Assembly (NCBI RefSeq): GCF_017094485.1
Contig: NZ_CP064786.1
Span: forward strand, 2,670,788 to 2,734,787
DNA from: Natranaeroarchaeum sulfidigenes
GTDB lineage: Archaea; Halobacteriota; Halobacteria; Halobacteriales; Natronoarchaeaceae
Length of the DNA: 64,000 nt
Reading direction: 5' to 3'
Translations under genes and position numbers: made by a program
Notes under the pieces: model-generated
Databases searched by the model: none
What the model was told of the DNA's origin: nothing
Seen by the model: only the letters and a program-made list of their open reading frames with translations
Part shown: in pieces, positions 56,037-64,000 of the stretch
Position numbering within the stretch: the stretch's first letter is position 1
Layout: each line of letters begins with the position of its first letter

Positions 56037-56191
56037 ATTACGTACTTAACTGAGCGGCTACTGCGTGGGCATCATAGAGTCGGGCTACCATACTAGATTC
56101 GTGTACGCCGCTAGGGAGCGACGGCGTATAATAATTTGTGTAGGCAACTCGCAACGAGGGGCTTTTTATTACGCATACGCTACCTCGCTGC

Positions 56192-57016
56192 ATGCACGTT
56201 GGGATCGTCGCACAACGAGGTAACGAGCGAGCTGTTGGCCTCGCACGAACCCTCGTTGAGACGCTCACGAGCGAGGATCTCAGGACCTCAGTCGATACGG
56301 CAACCGGTGACGCACTTGACCGATCTGGTGTGGATGTCACCGAGATGGTGACGTGTGATCTGGTCGTCTCGATTGGCGGAGACGGGACGTTTCTATACGC
56401 CGCTCGCGGGGCTGGTGCGACGCCGGTTATCGGCGTCAACCTCGGTGAGGTCGGGTTTCTGAACGCGGTTGCACCCGTCGACGCGATCGATGCGGTCACT
56501 ACCGAAGTCGAACGACTCCGTGACTCCGGTCAGGTTCAGGCCCGCGATCTACCGCGTCTGCAGGCCACAAACGATGAGTGGTCGCTCGAACCGGCGATCA
56601 ACGAGATCGTCTTTCAGGGACCACAGCGTGGTCACGGCATGGGCGCGGACTTCGAGGTCCGTATCGACGGAGAGGTGTACACGACTGGCCACGCCGACGG
56701 TGTGCTCGTTTCCACGCCGACCGGTACCACCGCGTACAACCTCAGCGAGGGCGGCCCTCTCGTCCATCCGGGGCTCAACGCCTTCGTCGTTACCGAGATG
56801 TGTCCGACAGACTCGATGCCGCCGCTAGTTGTCGATGCCGACAGCACGGTGTCAGTGACCGTCTCGAACGCTGACGAAGCCTTCGTCGTCAGCGACGGCC
56901 GGACCAGACAGCGCCTCGATCCACCGGCCAGCGTCTCCGTTGCGACGGCCGATGTTCCGGTCCGACTCGCTGGGGGGAGCGCCGACTACTTTCAGGCGTT
57001 GAAGAAACTGGAGTGA
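56192..57016 (+). CDS. nadK: NAD kinase (ATP-NAD/NADH kinase)
   Basis: A 274-aa NAD kinase. The catalytic loop is VVSIGGDGTFLYAARG and the C-terminal substrate region is GTTAYNLSEGGPLVHPGLNA. It makes NADP. It starts 155 bp from the crtB start and is divergent from it; TTTTTATTACGC near 56163-56174 is a good TATA candidate. Confidence 0.95.
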   Translation: MHVGIVAQRGNERAVGLARTLVETLTSEDLRTSVDTATGDALDRSGVDVTEMVTCDLVVSIGGDGTFLYAARGAGATPVIGVNLGEVGFLNAVAPVDAIDAVTTEVERLRDSGQVQARDLPRLQATNDEWSLEPAINEIVFQGPQRGHGMGADFEVRIDGEVYTTGHADGVLVSTPTGTTAYNLSEGGPLVHPGLNAFVVTEMCPTDSMPPLVVDADSTVSVTVSNADEAFVVSDGRTRQRLDPPASVSVATADVPVRLAGGSADYFQALKKLE

Positions 57017-57106
57017 TACGGTCTTCGACCATGCCGTGTCCGAATTCGTAGCGTAGAAGTGCTCCTTTCGAAAGGCCTAATCACGCTCCCCCCTGAGCAC
57101 CGCTCA

Positions 57107-58033
57107 ATGAGCAAGCAACTGCCGGATGTCCAGGCGACACGCCCGGACGTTACCGTCGGCCTGAGTCAGGTCGGCGTCACGGACGTCGAAAAACTCGTCA
57201 AGGTCGCCCGCCCCGACAAACGACCGATCGTGCTGATGGCAGAGTTCGAGGTCTTTGTTGACCTGCCATCCTGGCGAAAAGGCGCGGACATGAGTCGGAA
57301 CATGGAGGTCATCGACGAGACGCTCGAAGCTGCAACCCGTGAGGAGGTGTACCGCGTCGAGGATGTCTGTGGCGACGCGGCGGAACGACTGATCGAGAAA
57401 CACGAATACACGAGCGAGGTCACCGTCTCGATGGAAGCCGAACTCGTCCAGCGCGAGCGGACACCCGCCTCGGACAGAGAGACCCAGAGCACAGTAGATA
57501 TTATCGCCAGCGCGACGGCAACCGAGGAGGGAACCCGCGAAATGATCGGCGTCGACGTGACGGGAATGACAGTCTGTCCCTGCTCGCAGGGGATGTCGGA
57601 GTCCCGCGCTCGAGACAAACTCGAAGCGCTCGACGTCGACGCCGACGCTGTCGAGGAGTTCCTCGAGGACGTGCCACAGCCGGGACACTCCCAGCGCGGC
57701 CACGCCAAGGTTACGATCGAGAGCTCCGGCGCACCCGAAGTAGATCTCCGGGACCTGATCGAGGTCGCCCGCGATTCGATGAGCGGCCGGATCTACAACA
57801 TGGCCAAACGGCCCGACGAGGACCACATGACCTACGAGTCCCACGCCGACGCCAAGTTCGTCGAGGACTGTGTGCGGGCGATGGCCGAGGGCGTCGTCGA
57901 GGAGTTCCCCGACCTCGCCGACGACGCGGTCGTTTCGATGCGCCAGTCCAACGACGAGTCGATCCACCAGCACAACGCCCACGCTGAGCGGCACGTCGAG
58001 ATGGGGCAGCTGCGCTCGGAAGTGCAGGAGTAA
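57107..58033 (+). CDS. mptA: GTP cyclohydrolase MptA (FolE2/type IV)
   Basis: A 308-aa enzyme. Characteristic segments are [11 protein letters not shown]-like [18 protein letters not shown], the metal/redox motif [19 protein letters not shown] and the C-terminal [16 protein letters not shown]. It opens GTP to a cyclic phosphate product in the early pterin (methanopterin/folate) and possibly 7-deazaguanine pathways. The ATG at 57107 matches the family start [15 protein letters not shown]. Confidence 0.95.
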   Translation: MSKQLPDVQATRPDVTVGLSQVGVTDVEKLVKVARPDKRPIVLMAEFEVFVDLPSWRKGADMSRNMEVIDETLEAATREEVYRVEDVCGDAAERLIEKHEYTSEVTVSMEAELVQRERTPASDRETQSTVDIIASATATEEGTREMIGVDVTGMTVCPCSQGMSESRARDKLEALDVDADAVEEFLEDVPQPGHSQRGHAKVTIESSGAPEVDLRDLIEVARDSMSGRIYNMAKRPDEDHMTYESHADAKFVEDCVRAMAEGVVEEFPDLADDAVVSMRQSNDESIHQHNAHAERHVEMGQLRSEVQE

Positions 58034-58041
58034 GGCAGCGT

Positions 58042-58845
58042 CTAAAAAGAAAGCGGCTCGGCGTCCTGCCACTTCGGCAGGAACTCGTCGTGGATGTTGG
58101 TCGCGAACTCGGGGTCTTTCAGGTCGATCATACCGAAGGTGTCGTTGACAGCGAGCGGGTGTGGCACCTGAATGCAGACCTCGACGTCGTCGATCACGTT
58201 GAACGTCCCCGTCACGTCGTCGCTGACCCGGACCTCGTAGTCAGGATGCGGTGAGAGCGTCTCGCGGTGGCGCTGGCCGACGCTCGCGGGCAACGAATCG
58301 ACCAGCCCGGGCGTCATCAGGACGTTGATCTCGACGCCCCGGTCGATCGCGGCTTCGAGCTGTTTGGAAACGAGATCGCCGATATCTCCCTGGTCGAACA
58401 GCGACGTCTGGTCGGAGGCGACGACGACGATTCGTTCGTCGGCTGCCGACAGGCGTTCGACGAGCAGGTCGGCAGTCTCTTCCGCGCCGACCGCGGCGGT
58501 CCAGAACTGTTCTTCGACCGGTTCGGCGGCGTGCAGTTCGGTCGACAGGTCGTCGACGATCTCCTCGTACTGGTCGGCTTTCTCCTCGAGTTCGCGCTTC
58601 TTGTCGTCCAGCAGACGATCGAGCGCGGTCGACGGTTCGACCGCGACGTACTTTTTCGGTCGACTGGCGGTCTGAGTCCGGACGAGATTGTACTGCTCGA
58701 TACTGTTGAGCACGTCGTAAATCCGACCCATTGGTACGTCGCTCACCCGAGACAACTCCTTTGCGGTTGTGGGCCCCGTGTTCAGTAGCGACCGGTATGC
58801 ACGAGCTTCGTACTCCGATAGGCCGAGATCCCTGAGGCTAGGCAT
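58042..58845 (-). CDS. TrmB-family transcription regulator
   Basis: A 267-aa protein beginning MPSLRDLGLSEYEARAYRSL, an HTH region ELSRVSDVPMGRIYDVLNS, then a coiled coil (LDDKKRELEEKADQYEEIVD) and an effector domain with VGAEETADLLVERLSAADER. TrmB-type regulators control sugar metabolism in archaea, but here the ligand and targets are not visible. It converges with mptA. Confidence 0.92.
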   Translation of the reverse strand: MPSLRDLGLSEYEARAYRSLLNTGPTTAKELSRVSDVPMGRIYDVLNSIEQYNLVRTQTASRPKKYVAVEPSTALDRLLDDKKRELEEKADQYEEIVDDLSTELHAAEPVEEQFWTAAVGAEETADLLVERLSAADERIVVVASDQTSLFDQGDIGDLVSKQLEAAIDRGVEINVLMTPGLVDSLPASVGQRHRETLSPHPDYEVRVSDDVTGTFNVIDDVEVCIQVPHPLAVNDTFGMIDLKDPEFATNIHDEFLPKWQDAEPLSF

Positions 58846-58926
58846 ACTGGTCAAGAAACGCTCGAATAGTATAAACGCACCGACCGTTTGAAACCTTGTC
58901 GGGCAACGGGGAACCAACCTGCTGGT

Positions 58927-60570
58927 CTACGCTATTGAGAGCGTCCGAACGCTCCGTTCGAGCTCGTCGGGTGTCGCTGCGGGATCGGTCGATCGGTCGC
59001 CGCGTCGCGCGACAGCTGTACCGTCCTCCACTCCGGTTGCGTCCGGCACCACGACCTTCTCGTGATCGCCGACGCGAAGTGCGGCGCGGTGCAGGTCGGA
59101 ACCGGCGGCATCACCGACATGGATCGTCAGCGTCTCGTTCAGGAGCCGAGTAGTAACAGCGCCAAACCCGGTTACTTGCGGGCCGAACCGGTCGTAGGCA
59201 CCGGCGAACGTCTCGACCGTTTCCCGTGCGACATCACGATATCGTTCGGTGCCAGTGATAGCATAGAGATCGAGCAACGCGTCGGCCATTTCGACGTTGC
59301 CGTCGAGTGGACGGAGCGGCTTATCGAGCAAACCGAGTCCCGTAGCGGGACCGTCACGGAACGAGGACTCATCGAACAGTTCCTCGATGGCCGCGTCGGC
59401 GACGGTGCGGGCGGTCTCAATCGTATCAGCTCCGAGCACTTCACGGGCCGTTATGAGCGCTGCAAGCGTATGTGCGTGGTCTGCCAGCAGGAGCCGTTCG
59501 CCACGCTCGTCGCCCTCGAGATAGTGTAACACCGTTCCGTCGTCGATCAGTTCCCGCTGAAGGTGATCGAGTGCTCGCTCTGCATATCGACGTGCTCGGT
59601 TTTCGTCCGTGTAGGCGTAATAAGTCAGGAGCGCGTCGACGGCCAGCGCGTTCCGGTCGGCGAAGACTGTCGTATCGACCGGTGGGGCCTCGGCCTGCTC
59701 GCGCTCGGTGGGCTCCAGCGTGTAGTAGCCCGCACCCTCGCCTGCGGACTGGCTGCCAGCAAAGGCCGACCCGGTCCACAGGGTCGTCGTCAGGTAGTCG
59801 ATGGTTCGCTCTGCCGGTTCGCGGTACTCCTCCGTGCCGGTGTAGAGATAGGCGTTTGCGAACGCCCGCACCAGCGCGGCGTTCGTGTCCAGCAGCTTCT
59901 CGTAGTGGGGATCCGCCCAGTTGCCCTCGGCGGCGTATCTGAAGAAGCCGCCCGCGTACTCGTCGAACAGGTTCGCGCTGATCGCGCTGAGGGTCCGCTC
60001 GGCCTGCTCGCGCTCGCGTTTGAGCGCGAACTCGATGGTCCGGGGCATCGGGAACTTCGCATTCGTTCCCCATCCGCCCGCCCGCTCGTCGTAGGTCTCG
60101 TGGAGTGCACCGAGAAAGTGCCGTTCGATCTCCTCGCGTATCTGGCCCGCAGGTGGACTATCACCGCTGACCGCCCGGGGGACACGGCCCGCTGAACTGC
60201 CCTTTCCATCCCACATCTTTCGGACGCTCGTGATCACCTGACGCATCCCCTCGGGCCCGAGATAGCCCGACCCGGTCAGCAGTTCTCCCTCGGGCGTCAG
60301 AAAGACAGTCGACGGAAACCCACCCATGTTGTACCGCTCGCGAACCCGTGGATGGCGATCGACATCAACCCGCACCGGAACGAAGCCGTCGTTGATGTTC
60401 GCGGCGATGCGGGGATCGCCATAGGTCTCCTCGTCCATCTCGTGACACCACGAACACCACGTTGCTGACAGCGACAGCAGGATCGGTTTGCCCGCGCGAT
60501 CAGCAATCTTGAACGGCTCCGGACCCCACTCGTACCACTCGACGCCAGTCCGGGCTGCGTGTTCGTCCAT
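58927..60570 (-). CDS. YyaL/SSP411-type protein: thioredoxin-fold plus glycosidase-like domain
   Basis: About 547 aa. The N-terminal part is a DUF255 thioredoxin-like fold with LLSLSATWCSWCHEMDEETY, followed by a six-hairpin (alpha/alpha) glycosidase-like region (GGWGTNAKFPMPRTIEFALK, DEYAGGFFRYAAEGNWADPH). Its biochemical role is unknown in all domains. The ATG at 60570 fits the family start; the upstream frame is low-complexity. Confidence 0.9.
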   Translation of the reverse strand: MDEHAARTGVEWYEWGPEPFKIADRAGKPILLSLSATWCSWCHEMDEETYGDPRIAANINDGFVPVRVDVDRHPRVRERYNMGGFPSTVFLTPEGELLTGSGYLGPEGMRQVITSVRKMWDGKGSSAGRVPRAVSGDSPPAGQIREEIERHFLGALHETYDERAGGWGTNAKFPMPRTIEFALKREREQAERTLSAISANLFDEYAGGFFRYAAEGNWADPHYEKLLDTNAALVRAFANAYLYTGTEEYREPAERTIDYLTTTLWTGSAFAGSQSAGEGAGYYTLEPTEREQAEAPPVDTTVFADRNALAVDALLTYYAYTDENRARRYAERALDHLQRELIDDGTVLHYLEGDERGERLLLADHAHTLAALITAREVLGADTIETARTVADAAIEELFDESSFRDGPATGLGLLDKPLRPLDGNVEMADALLDLYAITGTERYRDVARETVETFAGAYDRFGPQVTGFGAVTTRLLNETLTIHVGDAAGSDLHRAALRVGDHEKVVVPDATGVEDGTAVARRGDRSTDPAATPDELERSVRTLSIA

Positions 60571-60652
60571 GTGGCTCGCTACGCCGCCGCGGGGGTAAGG
60601 GCTTCGGGACCGGCCCGGAGTGTTAAGCGTTTTCACCGCGGAGCCGCTATCG

Positions 60653-61276
60653 ATGTGTATGTTCAAGCGGATCCTGGCCCTGTTGATGCTCATCCCGCTG
60701 CTGGACTCGGTGTTGCTGGTCGCACTGGGCGTCTTCTGGGTCAGCTGGATCGGCGGACTCGAGATCGTCCTGCTGGTCGTCCTGACGGCGTTGATCGGCA
60801 CCCTCGCGGTACACGCCGAAGGTAAGCGAACGATCCGGAAGCTTCAGGGCTCGCTTCGGGCTGGCGAAGTCCCGACCAACCAGCTGATCGACGGCGGCTT
60901 CCTGATCGCCGCCGGAGCCTTCCTGCTCACGCCGGGACTCGTAACCGATCTTATCGGCTTCCTGCTCGTGATTCCGCCCACGCGGATCGCCATCAGAGCC
61001 GTCGTCAAAAAGTTCGTCATCGTCCCGTACATCGACAAACAGACCGGCGGCTTCGCCACCGGAAACGTCTACACATTCGGGTTTCCCGGCGACACGGGCG
61101 AAGGGCCAGGCCCGGCACGGGGTGGTGATCCGTTCGACATCAGCGGAGGATCAGGGAGCGCTGACGATTCCTTCGATGCGAGTCGACGGTCCGACGGGGG
61201 CGACGACGTATACGACCTCGGCGACGACTCCTACGACGTCGAGTTCGACGAATCCGGAGAGTCGTCGGATCGCTAG
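60653..61276 (+). CDS. FxsA-family membrane protein
   Basis: About 207 aa (start at 60653, MCMF, or 60659, MFKRILAL). Three or four membrane segments are followed by an acidic Asp/Ser/Gly-rich cytoplasmic tail. The family-typical segment is LLTPGLVTDLIGFLLVIPPTR. FxsA modulates phage exclusion by F plasmid in E. coli, but the archaeal role is unknown. It is divergent from the YyaL-like gene. Confidence 0.88.
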   Translation: MCMFKRILALLMLIPLLDSVLLVALGVFWVSWIGGLEIVLLVVLTALIGTLAVHAEGKRTIRKLQGSLRAGEVPTNQLIDGGFLIAAGAFLLTPGLVTDLIGFLLVIPPTRIAIRAVVKKFVIVPYIDKQTGGFATGNVYTFGFPGDTGEGPGPARGGDPFDISGGSGSADDSFDASRRSDGGDDVYDLGDDSYDVEFDESGESSDR

Positions 61277-61329
61277 CGATATCGCAGGAGGGAGTCACCC
61301 CCTGACAGGGCCCCCGGAGAAGGAAACGC

Positions 61330-61335
61330 TTAAAC
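61330..61335 (+). promoter_or_regulatory. Probable TATA box of tRNA-Ile
   Basis: TTAAAC at 61330-61335 lies about 32-37 bp before the tRNA gene, the usual archaeal spacing. It sits just after FxsA and should give an independent transcript. Confidence 0.5.
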
Positions 61336-61366
61336 ACACAAGCCAACTACCCGATAATGCGTTCGC

Positions 61367-61440
61367 GGGCCAATAGCTCAATCAGGTTGAGCGCTCGGCT
61401 GATAACCGGGAGGTTCGCGGTTCAAATCCGCGTTGGCCCA
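61367..61440 (+). tRNA. tRNA-Ile (GAT)
   Basis: 74 bases with a perfect seven-base acceptor stem (GGGCCAA/TTGGCCC), anticodon loop CTGATAA (anticodon GAT) and T-arm region GCGGTTCAAATCCGC. CCA is not encoded. Everything to the right of it in the window is AT-rich and integrase-linked, so its 3' half may serve as the attachment site of an integrated element. Confidence 0.96.
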
Positions 61441-61949
61441 TTCACCTTCTGAACGGTTCTTAGATGACCGATATCGGCTGTTTTAGCGTTTCTCCGACCC
61501 AATTCCGATATTTCTTGGTCTCTTATGCCTGGGATTGGGCGTGTGAGTTGATTCAGGTTCTGAACGCGGGTCCCTTCCGTCTGCGATTCCGCTTAGTTGA
61601 AGCGTGCGACAGTATATAAGTCCTGTGCCAATTGCTCACGAGCAACAAGCAGTATTCGATGCGATACTCGGACAATAGAAGAAGTTCGGAGCGTGACTTC
61701 TGTTTACTTACATCGGTGTCGATAGATTGGTTTGGTTGTCGACGCGCGCCGGAAGCGAAGTTCTTATGATTATTATGAAATCGACAGATGGGATTTTGAG
61801 GACTCAGGATTTATTTCCCCGACTCGAAATAGAAACCCATATTTTCGGAGTATCTTCATGAAATCGGACTTATTTTTACGAAATGAGTCTGATAAGGGTG
61901 CTGTGTGACAAGGTTTTAAAAGTAGCTGGCTCATTAAATTCTGTGACTC
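61441..61949. other. AT-rich region between tRNA-Ile and integrase
   Basis: 509 bp without a credible gene and much richer in A and T than the chromosome to the left. It contains a perfect hairpin TTGCTC-AC-GAGCAA (61632-61645) and two ATGAAATCG direct repeats (near 61775 and 61858). TTTTAAAA at 61914-61921 lies 29-36 bp before the integrase ATG and is its likely TATA box. Confidence 0.55.
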
Positions 61950-63338
61950 ATGAAAGATGGTAGTGAATCAAGACCAGATTTCCCTGAAAAATTAGCGGAG
62001 CGAATTGAAGAGCTCCCAGATCATCTGAACAATCAAGAAACTATTGTCGGGGATGGAGAGTTTGAGCTCACCAGTGAGCATCCAGTTAGTGTGGTGGAGT
62101 ACTTCATCTCTATCCATGTCGATGAGTGGCGTGAAGATACATTCAAAGACTACTCATACGATCTAACACGCTTCCTGGAGTACTGTGAATATGCCGACAT
62201 CGACGATCTCTCTGATCTGTCATCACGTGACTTTGAGGGCTTCAAAAAGTGGCGGAAGAAAGATGGAAATATCGTTTTAGCAACGCTACACGGCCAGTTA
62301 GCGAATGTCAGAGTGTTCACGCGGTGGTGTGAGACAGTCGAGATTGTTGAACAGGGGCTCGCTGACGAAATGGACATGCCGGATCTCGACAGATCAGATA
62401 TCGTTTCGTATGTGCGGCTTGATACGGAGACAGCAGAGCAAATTATCGAGTATCACAGGCAGTTTGATTACGTCACCCGTGGATTCGCCGAATTCGCACT
62501 GATGTGGGAAAGTCTCAATCGCTTGGGAGACGTTCGCGCGCTGGATCTCAAACACTACAATCGTGAGGAAGGGTACATCGTACTCGAAGCCAATGAAGAA
62601 GAGGGAACTCCGTTAAAAAATGGTGAGAGCGAAGTCGAAGGCGAAGGTGGGGAGCGAGAGATTTCGCTTTCGGACTGGGTCTGCGAGGTCCTGAATACAT
62701 ACATTGACGGTACTGGTGATCCAGCGCATCCGAAACGTATTGATGCGGAAGACGAACATGGGCGCAAACCCTTGTTTACCACGCGATACGGCCGAGCATC
62801 GGTATCAACAGTCCGCCGAGACCTGTACAGGATTACGCAGCCTTGCCAGTATGGTGTCGAATGTCCTCACGATAGAAATCCAAACGAATGCGACGCTCGC
62901 CAAAATAATAACCGTCTGAGCAGGTGTCCGTCAAACGTATCTCCACATCCAGTCCGACGAGGGGGAATCTGTCACCAACTCAAAGAGGGCGTCGCAAAAG
63001 ACGTGATCTGTGGTAAGGCCGATGTCTCTCGAAAGGTGCTAAATAAACATTACGACCTCAGAACAAAAGAGGAAGCGAGGGAGCAGCGGCGCAAAGAACT
63101 CAAAAAGCACCTTGAAGGATACGAGAACTCACCAACCTATAATCAAGAAACTTGGTTGACACAAGAATTGCCAGCGGTCGCTGATGGAATCAGATTTACA
63201 ACCGACTATCTTGAGTCACTCGGCGAGACACCTGATCGGACGAGGCTGGCGAAGGGGCTTGGGGGATACCTCCTGTTCGTCACAATGATAGCGATCAATT
63301 TCGAACTGCTAGGTATCGGATTCGATATGGTCATCTAA
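61950..63338 (+). CDS. Tyrosine-type site-specific integrase
   Basis: A 462-aa integrase with an N-terminal SAM-like DNA-binding domain (VEYFISIHVDEWREDTFKDY) and a C-terminal catalytic domain. Likely catalytic residues lie in ESLNRLGDVRALDLKHY (Arg), SPHPVRRGGICHQL (His-x2-Arg) and the nucleophile in KVLNKHYDLRT. A cysteine/histidine insertion (CQYGVECPHDRNPNECDA) lies before the second motif. Unusually, about 90 residues follow the Tyr and end with a hydrophobic segment GGYLLFVTMIAINFELLGIG. The codon use is AT-richer than in its neighbours, indicating transfer. Confidence 0.9.
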   Translation: MKDGSESRPDFPEKLAERIEELPDHLNNQETIVGDGEFELTSEHPVSVVEYFISIHVDEWREDTFKDYSYDLTRFLEYCEYADIDDLSDLSSRDFEGFKKWRKKDGNIVLATLHGQLANVRVFTRWCETVEIVEQGLADEMDMPDLDRSDIVSYVRLDTETAEQIIEYHRQFDYVTRGFAEFALMWESLNRLGDVRALDLKHYNREEGYIVLEANEEEGTPLKNGESEVEGEGGEREISLSDWVCEVLNTYIDGTGDPAHPKRIDAEDEHGRKPLFTTRYGRASVSTVRRDLYRITQPCQYGVECPHDRNPNECDARQNNNRLSRCPSNVSPHPVRRGGICHQLKEGVAKDVICGKADVSRKVLNKHYDLRTKEEAREQRRKELKKHLEGYENSPTYNQETWLTQELPAVADGIRFTTDYLESLGETPDRTRLAKGLGGYLLFVTMIAINFELLGIGFDMVI

Positions 63339-63396
63339 AAACTCATTTTAGCAGAGTTAGATAGTGTATGCGTAGTTTTGTCGCGGCGATGAAGTG

Positions 63397-64000
63397 ATAG
63401 TATATTTCCTCAAATATTTCTGCCTGTCTCGACGATCGCCCGGCTCTTCCTGGTCGCCGGGATCAGGATTTCAATTCCGTCGTGGATTTTCTGCCTGTCT
63501 CGACGATCGCCCGGCTCTTCTTGGTCGCCGGGATCAAGATTTCAATTCCGTCGTGGATTTTCTGCCTGTCTCGACGGTCCCTGCGGGGTCCGAAAGGCTC
63601 CAGTCGTTATTGTTTCAATCCCGTCGTGGATTTTCTGCCTGTCTCGACAGAGCCGGTAAACGCCGCCGCGCGGTCCCTCGACGTAGTTTCAATTCCGTCG
63701 TGGATTTTCTGCCTGTCTCGACAGAGCCGGTAAACGCCGCCGCGCGGTCCCTCGACGTAGTTTCAATTCCGTCGTGGATTTTCTGCCTGTCTCGACCAGA
63801 GCGAACTGATCTCGAACGGCTACGCGATCAAGTTTCAATTCCGTCGTGGATTTTCTGCCTGTCTCGACATGATGTCTTAGTTCCCTCCATTGGCGGGTGT
63901 CTCGCGTTTCAATTCCGTCGTGGATTTTCTGCCTGTCTCGACCCAGCGCTTTCGAGATGGGAAGGAGATCGCGAAAGCGTTTCAATTCCGTCGTGGATTT
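63397..64000 (-). CRISPR. CRISPR array, 37-nt repeats, eight complete spacers seen, continues past the right edge
   Basis: Repeats on the plus strand start GTTTCAATTCCGTCG and end CTGCCTGTCTCGAC (37 nt). Complete copies are at 63468, 63539, 63612, 63686, 63760, 63832 and 63906; a ninth starting at 63979 is cut by the window edge. The first copy, ending at 63433, is degenerate except for its last 17 bases. Spacers are 34, 34, 36, 37, 37, 35, 37 and 36 nt. On the minus strand the repeat ends in ATTGAAAC, the usual crRNA handle of type I and III systems. The array is therefore probably transcribed leftward, with the leader and any cas genes beyond 64000. The two leftmost complete repeats share an A instead of G as first base. 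Confidence 0.96.

Noticed and set aside
63482-63733. 83-aa frame inside the CRISPR array
   Set aside because: Its translation simply repeats the CRISPR repeat (SWIFCLSR) and spacers.
63689-63985. 98-aa minus-strand frame inside the CRISPR array
   Set aside because: Likewise a translation of repeats (VETGRKSTTELK); not a gene.
61441-64000. Search for an attR copy of the tRNA-Ile 3' end
   Set aside because: No direct repeat of the tRNA end was seen before 64000, so the right border, if any, is outside the window.
63397-64000. Self-targeting spacers within the window
   Set aside because: No spacer was noticed to match window sequence by eye, but a full search was not possible, so no claim is made.

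Overview
The window is haloarchaeal chromosome (class Halobacteria). The evidence is GC-rich DNA coding for very acidic proteins, the split archaeal RNA polymerase operon (rpoH-B''-B'-A'-A''), twin-arginine lipoproteins, HTH_10 (bacterio-opsin-activator type) regulators, a bacterioruberin carotenoid cluster, HerA/NurA, MptA and an archaeal-type CRISPR array. The genus cannot be named from this sequence alone. There is no rRNA operon. Three tRNA genes are present: two identical tRNA-Asp(GTC) and one tRNA-Ile(GAT).

Layout. 1-3.4 kb: an iron/sulfate-type ABC ATPase, a universal stress protein, an acetyltransferase and two small haloarchaeal proteins. 3.7-20.4 kb: a run dominated by redox, uptake and regulatory genes. 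It holds a cysteine-bearing HTH_10 regulator, an NrfD-type membrane subunit with a four-cluster Fe-S subunit but no catalytic subunit, an HTH regulator, a NitT/TauT-type ABC importer, a CoxG-like protein, an exported tandem [2Fe-2S] ferredoxin lipoprotein, an exported lipoprotein with a duplicated one-cysteine domain, a protein of Ig-like domains, a second ABC permease, two more regulators (one with ten cysteines) and fixABCX. This is the part of the window most likely to hold an undescribed system: an exported electron-carrier module linked to a small-molecule importer.

20.5-38.9 kb is mostly housekeeping: HIT hydrolase, methionine aminopeptidase, isoaspartyl peptidase, isocitrate dehydrogenase, a fused siroheme decarboxylase, a TrpD-like protein, HerA and NurA flanking a small gene, an ArsC-like phosphatase, a DUF389 membrane protein, stress proteins and phosphoglycerate mutase. 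38.9-41.1 kb carries two tRNA-Asp genes, each accompanied by a 75-bp element made of tRNA-Asp 3' pieces interrupted by hairpins; a PPOX-type protein and a VOC protein lie between the copies. 41.3-50.8 kb is the RNA polymerase, NusA-like, S12 and S7 operon. 50.8-56.0 kb holds a HExxH protein and the C50 carotenoid genes crtI, lye, cruF and crtB. 56.2-61.3 kb holds NAD kinase, MptA, a TrmB-like regulator, a YyaL-type thioredoxin-fold protein and an FxsA-like protein.

61.4-64.0 kb looks like the left end of an integrated element. A tRNA-Ile gene is followed by AT-rich DNA, a tyrosine integrase and a CRISPR array of 37-nt repeats that runs off the right edge. The terminal degenerate repeat at the left, and the ATTGAAAC repeat end seen on the minus strand, put the leader to the right of the window. 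The array contains one exact spacer duplication and one near-duplicate pair.
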